Below are positions 12,429-22,194 of a DNA stretch of 64,000 nucleotides, piece by piece; position 1 is the stretch's first letter; every line of letters begins with the position of its first letter. The notes under the pieces are model-generated. The model was not told the DNA's origin. It was given only the letters and a program-made list of their open reading frames with translations, and made no database searches. Origin of the DNA: Acheta domesticus (lineage: Eukaryota > Arthropoda > Insecta > Orthoptera > Gryllidae); assembly GCA_031308135.1 (NCBI GenBank), contig JAHLJT010003656.1, positions 71,876,984-71,940,983 on the forward strand. Direction: 5' to 3'. The position numbers were made by a program, and so were the translations under genes.

Positions 12429-12635
12429 ATGTTTGTTTTGTTAGATGTAAATGAAAGAATGAATGCATACATAAATGATTATTTAATTAAAAATCAATTA
12501 GTGTCTCCTGAAGCAGACTCTCTTCTGCTCCATTATCTAGACCATAGGGTAGCAGACCCTGCATTAGATTTAGACATCACCAAAAATATTATAGGCATGC
12601 ATTTAAAAGTGTTCAAAGTGTACTCAAAATCTTGA
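12429..12635 (+). other. Unassigned open stretch, 68 codons
   Basis: An open frame encodes MFVLLDVNERMNAYINDYLI, then SPEADSLLLHYLDHRVADPA and LDLDITKNIIGMHL. Composition looks more protein-like than the surrounding intron. It follows a reasonable acceptor (GTTTGTTTTGTTAG at 12445), but the frame (phase 1) does not match the phase-2 end of the preceding exon. Read in the required phase, it stops after three codons. It may be a relic of a mobile element or chance. Function unknown. Confidence 0.25.
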
Positions 12636-13493
12636 AATTTTCAGAGTTTCATTTTGAAGATGATTCTGGAATTTCTGGCTGTTATGAGACCCCCTTGCCA
12701 TGTGTTAAAAGTTTTATTTGAAAATGAATTTTAGGCAGATGTGCAACTTTATTTGTTTTTATTGCTAATAAGGCTGTTGACCAAACATCTGAATTACCTA
12801 AAGAGATCAAGAACATTTATAATTTATCAGTATAATGAAATGTTATGCAGGGAATGGATTTATATGGACTAAAAATATATGAATTACGTAAATGTATATG
12901 TAGGTATTTTTATCAAAATAAGGAGTTCAATATGGACTTTATGGGATAAAAAATGACTATGGTAAAATAATATTTTATGAATAAAACTTCATCTTTAAAT
13001 TCTGAAACGTAACTTCTAATTTTGCCCTGGCTGACTGTGCTACTTTCGGCATTTTACATTGGCTTAATAGAGAAATTAATAGAACTGAATCAACACATAT
13101 TCTGACTGGACCGTATCAGTCGAATTCTGATGTCCCAAGTCTCAGTGACATCATGCAATGTCCGGGTGGCAGCCTCGGATGGAGAGGGGCTAATGTGGAT
13201 ACTGAAATGAGGTGCGCTTCCCACAGACCATAGAGGTCTCAAGGTCATCTGTCAAACAAATCCAACAGTTCTCTCTGGAGAGTGGATCTATTCTTCATGT
13301 AAATTAAAACATTAACAGTTTCTTAACTTGCTCTCCCATTGTCAATTCTCCCTAATTAAAAAAAAAAAAGAACCTGTAATGTTTAAGGAATTACTAAAAA
13401 ATTTAAGCTCTTATATTTTAGAGGCATTTTAATATTTAATGATATTTCAATGCTAAGCATAAGATGCTAGTATATGGACTTATTTTATAAGGA

Positions 13494-13690
13494 ATATGTA
13501 AAATATGTGGACTTATATTCAAATATGTACCAAAAACCAATATACGGAAAAATATGGAAAGTGAAAGTAGCATTTTTCAACTCTGCACATTATGAAACAT
13601 ACAGTTAATGCAAATTAGTATTGATATTAGCTTTTTTAGTAAATATGTATTTACATAGAAATCCGTTCCCTGGTTATATGTGATACAATA
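13494..13690. repeat. Interspersed repeat family D, copy 2
   Basis: Carries AATATGTAAAATATGTGGAC and the block TACATAGAAATCCGTTCCCT with GGTTATATG at 13652-13683, matching 3709-3740 with few differences. No coding potential. Confidence 0.5.
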
Positions 13691-13960
13691 GTTAAAAGAT
13701 ATGATTCTGTGTCAAATGTTATTCACTAATTCTAAATTTCTCTGCCAATAAATTATGTCAGTTAGTATTCTATAATTACCACATGAACCTGAATGCAAGA
13801 CAATGTTTGTGTGAAAAATATGAGGTCATCTTATGTTCGAAGATTAAGCCTAGTCAGTTGGTATCATTGTTTTGGATATTGCCAATCTCTGTCATGCGTT
13901 TGAATTCTGATTTAAAAATAAGCTGTGAAAATATAAAATAATTAAATATAATATAATATA

Positions 13961-14135
13961 TTTCAGTGTGAAACTATAGACTGTCTCTTGTACAGTTATT
14001 AAGTTAATAAAAGTTCCATATGATTTTCAGACAGTCGTAATGTTTATTAAAAGATATACATGTAATGATTCACTTGGCAATGTTTCGGAGACCAAATGTG
14101 TCTCCATCATCAGACCTTTAAGATTTATGTAGGAC
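13961..14135 (-). mobile_element. Short Penelope-like retroelement copy with hammerhead-like half-core
   Basis: A 175-bp insert lies between two perfect 17-nt direct repeats (AAATATAATATAATATA at 13944-13960 and 14136-14152). On the minus strand it reads CTGATGA (14107-14113), a perfect 6-bp stem (GGAGAC/GTCTCC) with 7-nt loop, then GAAAC (14082-14086) and ATTGCCA. This is the CUGAUGA-stem II-GAAA arrangement of hammerhead ribozymes, known in Penelope-like elements. Further along the minus strand, the words AATAAACATTACGACTGTCT and GGAACTTTTATTAAC match the inverted-repeat element at 56.6 kb. A cleavage triplet and stem I were not found. The direct repeats are simple AT sequence, so they could also be slippage. 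Confidence 0.5.
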
Positions 14136-14611
14136 AAATATAATATAATATAAATGGAAGAGGTATTATATACTTTCCATTATTACTTAGTTACATCATG
14201 TCAATCATAACATGAAGCTGTAGTACATAAAAAAACTTATTTGGACGAAAGAAGAAATTTATTCTTTTCTTATTCTTCTACTTGCTCAACTTAGACCACT
14301 CCTACTTCTTAGAGAGGATGGACATGAATGTTCCTGGGTCTCAAGAATTCTGGGAGGGGTAGGGGTAGAAGGGATGATAACTTTACCAGAAAGAACAGCT
14401 GAACAACTTTTTAATTTTCTACTAAATTTTACTAATATCGAATTATAACTTTGTGCAAACTGATTGCATTCAAGATTCGAATTCATCGAAGAGTAAATTT
14501 TTATAAATAATTATTCGAGAACTAATCTCAAACACCAGTTAGGTTCTGTAGCTAAAATTGTGGGATTGAGAAAATCAATAACATGATCGTCCATGATATT
14601 TTCAGAAATAC

Positions 14612-14661
14612 GATTATTATGATTATTATTATTATTATAATTATGATTATGATTATTATTA
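14612..14661. repeat. (ATT/ATG)n microsatellite at a LINE 5' edge
   Basis: Imperfect run of GATTATTATT and ATTATAATTATG units ending just where LINE coding sequence begins. Confidence 0.8.
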
Positions 14662-14664
14662 CCG

Positions 14665-15905
14665 CTGAAAATTATTGTCCAGTTAGCTTAACATCCGTAT
14701 TATGTAAAGTAATGGAGCGTGTTATAGCAAACTGCATTAGGAACGAGTGGAGTAGATTAGGATGGATATATGATGGACAACATGGCTTCCTGGAGGGTCT
14801 ATCTTGCGAGAGCCATTTATTGAGATAAGCACAAGAAATATCTGATTCAATGGATAGGGGTGACGGAATAGACGCAATCGTTATAGACTTCACAAAAGTT
14901 TTTGACCTTATTCTGCACGATATACTCTTGAGCAAAGTAGCATTATCAGGTATAGATAAACAAGTAATAAATTGGATTAAAGAATTTATTATGGTCCGCA
15001 CACAGTTTGTTAGGGTAGATCACACGTACTCCGGAGTTACAAGTATAAATCTGGCATGGCACAGGGCTTTTCTCTTCAGAAAAGTAACTGAAGAGAAAGA
15101 TCAACAGATTCTTCAAGATGATGTCGACACTCTTGTAAAATGGGTGCATGATAATCATATGAAAATTAATGCTTCTAAGAGTAAATCTATAACATTTACT
15201 CGTAAACTATCTTCACCAAAATGCAACTATTTTCTCGAGGATGAGATAATTCCATGTACAGATAGTTGTAGATACCTGGGAATCATTTCAAATAGTAAGT
15301 TAACTTGGAAAGAACAGGTGAATTCAGCATTATGAAAGGTTGGCGAAGTCTTCACTTTGTAATGAGAAATTTAAAAGGAGGAAATAAGAAGTCCAAAGAT
15401 TTAGCATATACATCATTGGTCAGACCTTTACTTGAATACGCCGCGAATTGTTGGGACCCGTGTAGAACAGGGGAAATACAGAGCATTGAACGCATTCAGA
15501 AACGTGCAGCTAAGTTTGTTGTAGGCAAAAACATTAAAAATACGAACATTAAATGTATTCTTGGGTGGGAAGCCTTAGAGACAAGGCGAAGGAAGCTGAG
15601 ATTACTGGCAATGCACAAACCGCATTTGGAGAAAGGCAAAGCTTGGGAGGAAATTCGAAGGATACTAGAAAAGGCATCATACTTTGGCAAAAATGACCAC
15701 AAATATAAAATTCATGAGAAAAAACAACGAACAGATCTAGGAAAGTTTTCATTTGTGAACAGAACAATACGAGATTTGAATATCTTACCTGCAACACTGT
15801 TTCAACAATCTTTGTTTACTAAATTTAAAAATAATTTAAATAACTTAATGTTTCTTTTGTAGTGATATTGTCTAAAAGCAATATTTAAAAATATAAATAA
15901 ATAAT
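14665..15905 (+). pseudogene. 5'-truncated LINE reverse transcriptase relic (CR1/Jockey-like)
   Basis: Conceptual reading shows the RT start (ENYCPVSLTSVLCKVMERVI), a mid part (DAIVIDFTKVFDLILHDILL), the post-catalytic part (DDVDTLVKWVHDNHMKINAS, CRYLGIISNSKLTWKEQ) and the C-terminal part (SLVRPLLEYAANCWDPCRTG, IERIQKRAAKFV), ending at 15862 with an AAATA-type tail to 15905. Frames change near 14828 (stop), 15050 and 15335 (stop). Near 15050-15080 the segment that should run from SGVPQG through the catalytic FADD is missing: GGCATGGCACAGGGC (an S/G-MAQG remnant) joins directly to KVTEEKDQQILQDD. The copy is therefore inactive. Family assignment follows the thumb motifs and is inference. Confidence 0.85.
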
Positions 15906-16603
15906 TTCTTTAGTAATACTGTACAAGTATACTAGCACGAGTATTGGCAGAAGTTAAGTATAAATATCTACAGTATATTATTTTGTGGTTTGCTGGTTCG
16001 TTGCTGTGTGTTTACTGACCTGAAACAAAACACGTAATGGTATTGTTAATACCATTGCAGGCCTGTCTGATTCCTATGACCTAGGGCCTTTTGAATACAT
16101 TGTTGCTCGCTCTAGTACCAATACAACACACTTAAAATTTTTGTGAATTTGATTTATTTAAAGTTATGATGCAAGCAACCACAATAATAAATTAAATAAT
16201 GCTCAAATAAGTAAAATAACTTGTTATACATCTTATTATGTTTAATTGAGATGAACGTTGGAATTTTGGAATATTCCTGTTAATTTGTAATTTCCACCGG
16301 TCACTCAGATTGTTTCTTTCTCTTCCCTTTTTATTTTTATTTTATTTAGACAGGTGTGCTTCTGCAATTGATGCAAATAACCGAAAAGTACTGTTTCATC
16401 AGCGCAATTCACACAGTTATTTTCCATATAACTCTGAAACACCCTATAATTATTTTCATATATTTCTCGAGATTTTACTGGAAACCACCTTCCGTAGCTT
16501 TGTTAGTTTTTGTGAGAATTTATGCAGGAACTTCATAATAATCTTTCATTTTGTTTATCTGAGGTCATATTGATAAATGAGGCAAATTCGTCTTTCATTT
16601 AGA

Positions 16604-16620
16604 CCCCCCCCCCCCCCCCC
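16604..16620. repeat. Poly-C run of 17
   Basis: Uninterrupted run of C, unusual in this AT-rich intron; one of three homopolymer C or G runs in the window (others at 43731 and 51740). Length may be affected by sequencing error. Confidence 0.9.
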
Positions 16621-16679
16621 GGAAAAAGTATAAAATGTTTTGAATTCTAGTTGGATTCAGCAATGAGCTAGCAAGCCAT

Positions 16680-17021
16680 AAGGTTTTGTGTACACCACGG
16701 GCGGCATCCCTCGGGCCGGAGGCTCTTGGCTTAGGTGGTCGCCCTCCGGGCGAGGCGTCTACTTGGCGCTGTAGATGCGTAAATAACTATTGTATTACTT
16801 GTAAGGTACTGTTTACTTTCAAAATTCTTAATTGTATAAAAACTGGGAGTACTCTTGTATTATTAATTATTGTATTATTAATATTATTGTTTATAATAAT
16901 CTTGTTTTGCTATTGTATTACATTTTGAATATTGTCTAAGATTATTGTATTTGTAACTTGCCACCAGACAACAGTCCATTTGCAAGATAATGAAATTATT
17001 ATTATTATTATTATTATTATT
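16680..17021 (+). mobile_element. LINE/SINE 3' end with (ATT)n tail
   Basis: A GC-rich start (CCTCGGGCCGGAGGC ... GCCCTCCGGGCGAGG, which can pair as a hairpin) is followed by AT-rich untranslated-type sequence ending in TAATGAAATTATTATTATT repeats (16993-17021). The architecture fits a 5'-truncated retroelement tail. No coding part survives. Family not identified. Confidence 0.45.
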
Positions 17022-17092
17022 AAATATCTGTTCAATGACTATCAGACAAAATTATGAAATAAACTGAATTTGATCAAATGTCTATTCAACAG

Positions 17093-17151
17093 GTCCTATG
17101 GAGCTCGAGGGCCTTATGATCATGGTCCACCAGGTTATCATCATGATCAAG
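17093..17151 (+). CDS. RBBP6: Exon F, Gly/His/Tyr-rich segment
   Basis: A 59-nt exon, acceptor TCTATTCAACAG, donor CAAG/GTATGT. Phase 2 in, phase 1 out. It encodes RSYGARGPYDHGPPGYHHDQ; the first Arg codon is split across the intron. The composition matches the next two exons and starts the Gly/Arg patch. No defined domain. Confidence 0.8.
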
Positions 17152-18074
17152 GTATGTGGAAATGTCTGTTGTAAAGGTCTTCTTATTTCATCCAGGTAGA
17201 AAATTTAATAATTGATTTTTTGACAAATAAAAGTTTTCCTTAGTTACCTACTTCAGTATAAGAGTAGATGAATAGTGCTAATAAGAGATTTTTCACATTG
17301 TTCATTATCTTTAATTTTGTACCAGATGAAATGTAATGTTTTATTGGTAACTTTTAAGCATTGAACCTTTTAAAATTGTATCTTTGTCTATATGTTGCTT
17401 TATTTTCTGGTTTGAGCTGTAACCTTCTGTTGTTGTTATTTTCGGCTAATTTCTTGCTTAGCGAATGTTGCTTTTCACAAAAACATCACCACAGCTCTAA
17501 GGTGGAAGACAAAACAAAAAGCCAGCTGGAAGAGCAGTTACAAGACAGTCATGTAATTGGGTAAAAAGCAAATTCAGTTTGGAGGCTCTTGATTTAGAAG
17601 GATATTAATTAGATTGGAAAAATCATATTTTCTTTACCTTGTGTTTCAATGCTAAAAAAGTGTTAAACTCATATAGAATCTTTTGGAATAAATTTTAATA
17701 AACTTTTTGGAATATTATTATTAGTTTCTTTAATCAAAAAACTACAGCTGATAAAACTATATAAATCCTCTTGTAATCTCTTAAAAATTCAATGAAATTT
17801 TCGTCTCTTTCCATTTGCTTGCTGTCTATCTTAAGCATTATTGAACATCTGTTGAAGTGGTGGTTTAGACAATTAAGTACGTTGTTTCATTAATCATTGT
17901 AACCAAAGTACCCTGCAAACTGCATAAGCTCTACATTATGATGGAAAACTTACTGTATATAGTGCATATTTGTAGTTTTTTGTTGAATTTATGAAATGAT
18001 TCTGTATAACAGTACTGTATCAAATTGTTCATAACTCTCAGAAAGAACAGAATATAACTGCATATTACCTGTAG
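17152..18074. other. Intron F, 923 nt
   Basis: Plain AT-rich intron with acceptor ATATTACCTGTAG. Nothing recognised inside. Confidence 0.6.
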
Positions 18075-18185
18075 GAGCCCCACCGCCAACACGTGCTGTT
18101 CATTATGATATGGACCGGGATCATGGTTTAGGTCGTGGTGGCTACAGAGGGTATGGCCGAGGAAGGGGTCCCCGAATGTTACACG
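18075..18185 (+). CDS. RBBP6: Exon G, Gly/Arg (RGG-like) patch
   Basis: A 111-nt exon with acceptor ACCTGTAG and donor TACACG/GTAAGT, phase 1 both ends. It encodes GAPPPTRAVHYDMDRDHG, then LGRGGYRGYGRGRGPRMLH. Arg-Gly repeats of this type often bind RNA or are arginine-methylated; here that is inference. The following intron is only 86 nt, the shortest in the gene. Confidence 0.86.
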
Positions 18186-18271
18186 GTAAGTCCTAGTTAC
18201 ATGGGTTCTTACATGAATTTGACTGATCTTGTAGAGATAGATTATAAACAGATTTTGCTGTTATTTTGCAG

Positions 18272-18353
18272 GAGGCTTTCGTGGCCCCCACATCCATTCA
18301 CAACCACCACCTCCAGGACTGACCCGTGGTTCACATAATGGCAATCAACAAGG
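18272..18353 (+). CDS. RBBP6: Exon H, Gly/His/Pro-rich segment
   Basis: An 82-nt exon with acceptor GCTGTTATTTTGCAG and donor CAACAAGG/GTGAGT. Phase 1 in, phase 2 out. It encodes GGFRGPHIHSQPPPPGLTRG, then SHNGNQQ. It continues the Gly/Arg patch and leads through a split Gly codon into the DPLAAFERM exon. Reading on into the intron stops at once, supporting the donor. Confidence 0.86.
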
Positions 18354-19125
18354 GTGAGTAGAAATAAAGTCTGGTAGAAATTGATTTCATGGGGTGAAAC
18401 AATAAATTTAATTGAAGTTAAATATGTATCCCTTCAGTCTTTGTAGAAATTATTTTATGATATTTCAGTATTGTACAGGAGTGTCAGACCAAGCGAATGT
18501 ACAAAAATACAGACCTTTGAAAAGCTCTTGTCAGTGGTGGGCCACACATTTTGTATCATTTCTTGCTTATCAGCATCGTTGCGTTTATACTACATTAAGT
18601 TTTTGTTTTATAACACATAAATAGAAGTCTGTATCTTCATGGGCACCAAAATGTTATTCCTAGCTCGTTGGCATGTGGAACCACTGCCAAGATAGCCGTA
18701 TGTTTGTATTAGATCCTGATATTTTTGTGTATGGGGAAATTGTAAACTTGACCCAGCATCATTACACATTGGGTTTATTTACATTTGTTAGATCCTTTAA
18801 ACAGATAGGGCCAGGCAAAGAATTCCAACAGATGCATCTGGAAATCTTGCCATTCAGTCAAGGCCAAATGCTCAGTGTAGGAAGAGTTGTTATGTTTGCT
18901 TTGAGATGTAGCCCTGCTGTATTTAGGACTAAGATAGCTCAGACTGTGATATTGCCAATTGGCAATGTGAGCGAGAAGTGTTAATTAACATTGAAAGATA
19001 AGAATTGGAATATCGAGATCGTGGTTGTATTGGAAGTCTTTCGCTTGGCCTAGCACTCCACGTACTTTCCCCGCTAAAGAGCCCTTGCCTAAAGCGCTTG
19101 CCGCGTGGTGTTGCTTGCCCTTCAG
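18354..19125. other. Intron H, 772 nt, containing an unexplained 103-codon open stretch
   Basis: An open frame at 18673-18984 encodes MWNHCQDSRMFVLDPDIFVY, EIVNLTQHHYTLGLFTFV and FALRCSPAVFRTKIAQ. It matches nothing I know and lacks phase-compatible splice borders. The last 150 nt before the acceptor become CpG-rich, grading into the GC-rich exon. Confidence 0.45.
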
Positions 19126-19479
19126 GACCATCGTGGACCCGCTGGCGGCGTTCGAGCGCATGCTGCGCGAGAAGGACGACCGGGACCGCAAGCTGCGGCG
19201 CGCGCGGCGCAGCCCGCGCTCGTACAGCCGCTCGCGCAGCCCGTCGTCGCGCTCCTACTCGCCGCGCAGCCCGCGCACGCCGCGCAGCCCGCGCACGCCG
19301 CGCACCCCGCGGAGCCCGCGCAGCCCGCGCAGCCCGCGCACGCCGCGCACGCCGCGCAGCCCGCGCTCGCGCAGCCCACGCTCGCGCACGCCCCGCTCGG
19401 CGCGCTCCCGCACGCCGCGCAAGCGCTCGCGCACGCGCACGCGCTCCCGCTCGCGCTCGCGCTCCTTCAGCATCAGCAG
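19126..19479 (+). CDS. RBBP6: Exon I, DPLAAFERM segment plus SR/SPR/TPR repeats
   Basis: A 354-nt exon with acceptor TTGCTTGCCCTTCAG and donor AGCATCAGCAG/GTGAGC, phase 2 both ends. It encodes TIVDPLAAFERMLREKDD, then RDRKLRRARRSPRSYSRSRS, a long run of SPR and TPR triplets with SR dipeptides, and ends FSISR. The first 25 residues form a charged helix and are the least repetitive part of the visible protein; this join of a short helix to an RS domain is what suggests RBBP6/SNAMA. RS repeats are substrates of SR-protein kinases and mediate nuclear protein contacts (family knowledge). The exon is strikingly GC-rich with G/C at nearly every third position, unlike the exons before and after it. 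Confidence 0.86.
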
Positions 19480-19533
19480 GTGAGCCAAGTTCCTCTCTGC
19501 CCGACGAGGGGGCGGGACGGGGTGCGAGCGGGG

Positions 19534-20872
19534 AAGCGCGGTAGGGATGCGACATCGAACCAAGAGAGATAACTCAGTGCTTCAACTGATGTCACTGCAG
19601 TCCCTCTGACCTAGAGGTCCTAGGTTCGAGTCCCGACGGCAGCAGAAGCTAGTCAGCTAGGTCGAATTCAGTCGCTGTCTGGAGGAGAATTCTAGCGGCC
19701 GGCTGCTCTGATCGGTAGTTTTCCGTGTTTCTCCGATCAACACCAGGTGAATGCTGGAGCAGTACCCTAACAAACGGGCTATGGACCATGTGCGATCTTT
19801 CCTTCCCCTTCCTTGTCCTAACCTCACCCCTTGCACACACACACATGCCGGGAGACTAGTCGGGAGCTTAGAGCTTGTCCCGACTGGGGCGGTGCCCCGC
19901 TGGTGGGAGATATCTGGTTTGAGGAAACAACCCCGCTAGTTGACGGTAGGTCGGTGCTAGATCTGACCATCCAGCGGGGAAAAGATCACCGCCACCTCCC
20001 GAGGAAAAACACGGACTACACTTACGAGTCTAATAGCCTCTGTAGTTAATGCATCCGGAATCACGAACAATCAATCACAAAACATCAGTGTTAATAAACT
20101 TCGGTGTTCAAAGTTGAACCATTAATGTTAATAATACATCCATTGAAAATCGTATTGACCGAATGATATTTCTGTCTACTTGAGGCCCAGGCTGGGGCAG
20201 ACAGGTGTTGCCACATGTTGGCTGCCAGACATGTGGTCTTTCTTGCGTCAGATCACAACAGCAGATGACACTATCACACACACAAGGCATGGACAAACAA
20301 GTAATGGTGCCAAATGGCGCTCTTCAATGTTCAGTTACTTCGTGCTGTAAGATTTAGTGTTAATAAGAATTGGTAACTGCAGTGACATCACCAAAATTTC
20401 AAGGTCCCAAATGGATAACGGAACCCCCTCTCCCCTGACTGCTGCTAGCTGTCAAGTAGTCAGAAATATTATTGAGATAATAGATGTTTTTAAACATTGA
20501 GTTTCAAAGGTGATCTACTAACCAATAATCTTAACTCTGAGCACAACGAAATTTAAATTGATAGTGGCCATCTTTTCATTTTGTGATTAAGAATTAACTG
20601 AAAACAAAGTAAAAAATAATTAAGACAAAGAACGCGTGATGTGGAAAGTACAAACAGCATTTTTTCGGTTTAAACACCCAAACTGTCAGTGGTTCCATCA
20701 GTTATTATTTCTTGTTTTAACTTTCACAAAATTCTAATAATGGAAATTTTTCACTCACCAACAAAATAGGAAAAAAATCAATAGTAAGAAAATCGGCTTT
20801 AAAATATCGATGTTTCAATAAAAACATCAATGGTTTTTACATCAATATCGATGTCGCATCCCTAAAGTGCAG
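19534..20872. mobile_element. Non-autonomous hAT element with 8-bp target duplication
   Basis: The element runs 19542-20864. Its ends are inverted: TAGGGATGCGACATCGA at the left and TCGATGTCGCATCCCTA at the right (17 of 17). It is flanked by 8-bp duplications AAGCGCGG (19534-19541) and AAGTGCAG (20865-20872), which differ only by CpG to TpG and CpG to CpA changes. Extra ATCGATGT words lie near the right end, as in hAT subterminal regions. No transposase is present. It lies 62 bp past the donor of the preceding exon and carries a SINE inside. Confidence 0.85.
19580..20060 (+). mobile_element. tRNA-related SINE nested in the hAT element
   Basis: A B-box-like word GGTTCGAGTCCC (19623-19634) sits near the 5' end. 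The body includes a GATCGGTAGTTTTCCGTG block, (CA)n at about 19830, and GTTGACGGTAGGTCGGTGC with GACCATCCAGCGGGGAAAAG near 19938-19985. The last block recurs in degraded form at about 33000-33060, showing that the 3' body is shared between elements. Boundaries are approximate. Confidence 0.55.
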
Positions 20873-20904
20873 GGCCTTTGAACTCCTTTTCCCAGTACTG
20901 GAAG

Positions 20905-21360
20905 ACAAGCTTCTTAACCAAGCTCTGCGAAGTCTTGGAAGTTAAGCAGTTTCTGGGTCCCTGGATGGGTGACCGTCTGTGAGCCCCCCATACTAACAGC
21001 ACTAAACCCCTAGCCAAAAGGGGTAAAAGGCAATAACTTATGGTTACTTGACGTATGCCATATTAAGTTGATGTTGAATTACTCCACATTCAATGCCGAA
21101 AAGGCTTGGGTATGTAACTAGCAGGAAGAAAACATTGGGAGTACAAGGGTAGGGGAGGTAGTGTCACCAGGTACAGCTGATTGTAAAGGTAGCTCCTCAC
21201 ATTTGGCATTTGCCGTGCCGTGAGCTATTGCTTGTCAAATCCCGAACTGCTGATGTATTTGGCGAATGTTCACTTTGATGTGTTCAAAAGACGAACAATG
21301 ATGGGTAGGCTGAGCATGCAACGAAGAATGTTCATCACTCAGTAAATAGCAAGCAACTCA
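20905..21360 (+). mobile_element. 5S-rRNA-derived SINE
   Basis: The stretch 20928-20981 matches the internal promoter half of 5S rRNA: GGAAGTTAAGCAG (A-box) and, after a short deletion, CTGGATGGGTGACCG with TCTGTGAG (C-box). The 5' part of 5S is strongly altered and the 3' end is replaced by a non-5S body (from GCCCCCCATACTAACAGC), so it is not a 5S gene. 5S-headed SINEs (SINE3 class) are known in several animals. The 3' limit is uncertain. Confidence 0.62.
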
Positions 21361-21734
21361 TCCACACTGTGTGGAGCTGCCTTAAGGCTCCCAAATTTGG
21401 CACACCAAAATTTGTTGCTTTTACGAGAAAAATACAAAATATGCAGGGATTGGCTATTTATTATGACAAAATTTGCTGGAAAACCCCATGGTTATAGGCA
21501 ATTAGAGTCTTTTCCATCTGGCTCGTCAATCATCTTGGTAACGTTAGCATCTGTCTGTCTTTTTGTGTTTGCAAGGACGTGCAAGGGTAGAGTATGCCAC
21601 TGCAATTGTCTCTACCAGTTTATATGGGAGTTGAAAGGCCCTTGGGAGAAGTGTAGAAGAAAAATTAAAGAATGTGGGATGGGAGTGAGATGTCAAGAAA
21701 AACTAGACACAATATGTGTGAGTCAGAGATAGAA

Positions 21735-22015
21735 CTAACAGAGGGTCGTGTGATGTGATGAGAATGATGACAGGAACAGATTCAGAGAAAGGGAGAGAGG
21801 AGACGGGAAAAGCAGGGAATTGGAAAGAGAGGAGGAGAAAAGATGCCGTGTAAAAAGTGGAGAAAAGAGTGGACACAAGAATGCAGGAGAGGATGAGGAG
21901 GGCAGTGAGAAGGAAGAACAGTGGAAGACGAGAGGAGAGAGAGAGACAAAGGAAAGAGGAGGGGAGAGGAAAGAGTGAGAGGATGGGACGAGGGAAAGGG
22001 CTGCAAAAGAGAGAC
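21735..22015. repeat. Purine-rich (GA) low-complexity tract
   Basis: The + strand is almost all G and A (GAGAGGAGAAAAG-type words), with matching long pyrimidine-coded open frames on the minus strand that are not genes. Confidence 0.75.
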
Positions 22016-22194
22016 TCAGACACACTGTATCCTGTCTTTCTTGTTATCTCACTCTCATACTGCATCCTTTCATTTCTTTGACATACTTCCTGTTTTACTT
22101 TTAGAAAGGGTAAGTATTGTAATGCCACAGGAAAACACGTTTTATGGGTTCTTGATTATGAGAAAGTAAATTTTTCTGGTTCCTGCATGTAGTA

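Larger units (their letters stand above)
12264..17092. other. Intron E, 4.8 kb, repeat-bearing
   Basis: Holds an unassigned open stretch (12429-12635), repeat family D copy 2, a short Penelope-like copy (13961-14135), a LINE relic (about 14665-15905), and a LINE 3' tail with (ATT)n (16680-17021). The stretch 12700-13480 shows nothing I recognise. Confidence 0.6.

Noticed and set aside
18929..19563. Antisense and alternate-frame open stretches over the SR exon
   Set aside because: Shadows of the SPR/TPR repeat coding; the sense frame has matching splice phases on both sides.
20928..20985. 5S rRNA gene
   Set aside because: Only the internal promoter half matches; the 5' part is altered, there is a deletion, and the 3' end is unrelated.
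21703..22128. Open frames in the GA/CT tract
   Set aside because: Low-complexity Ser/Leu/Pro or Arg/Glu runs from a purine-rich tract, without splice borders or homology.
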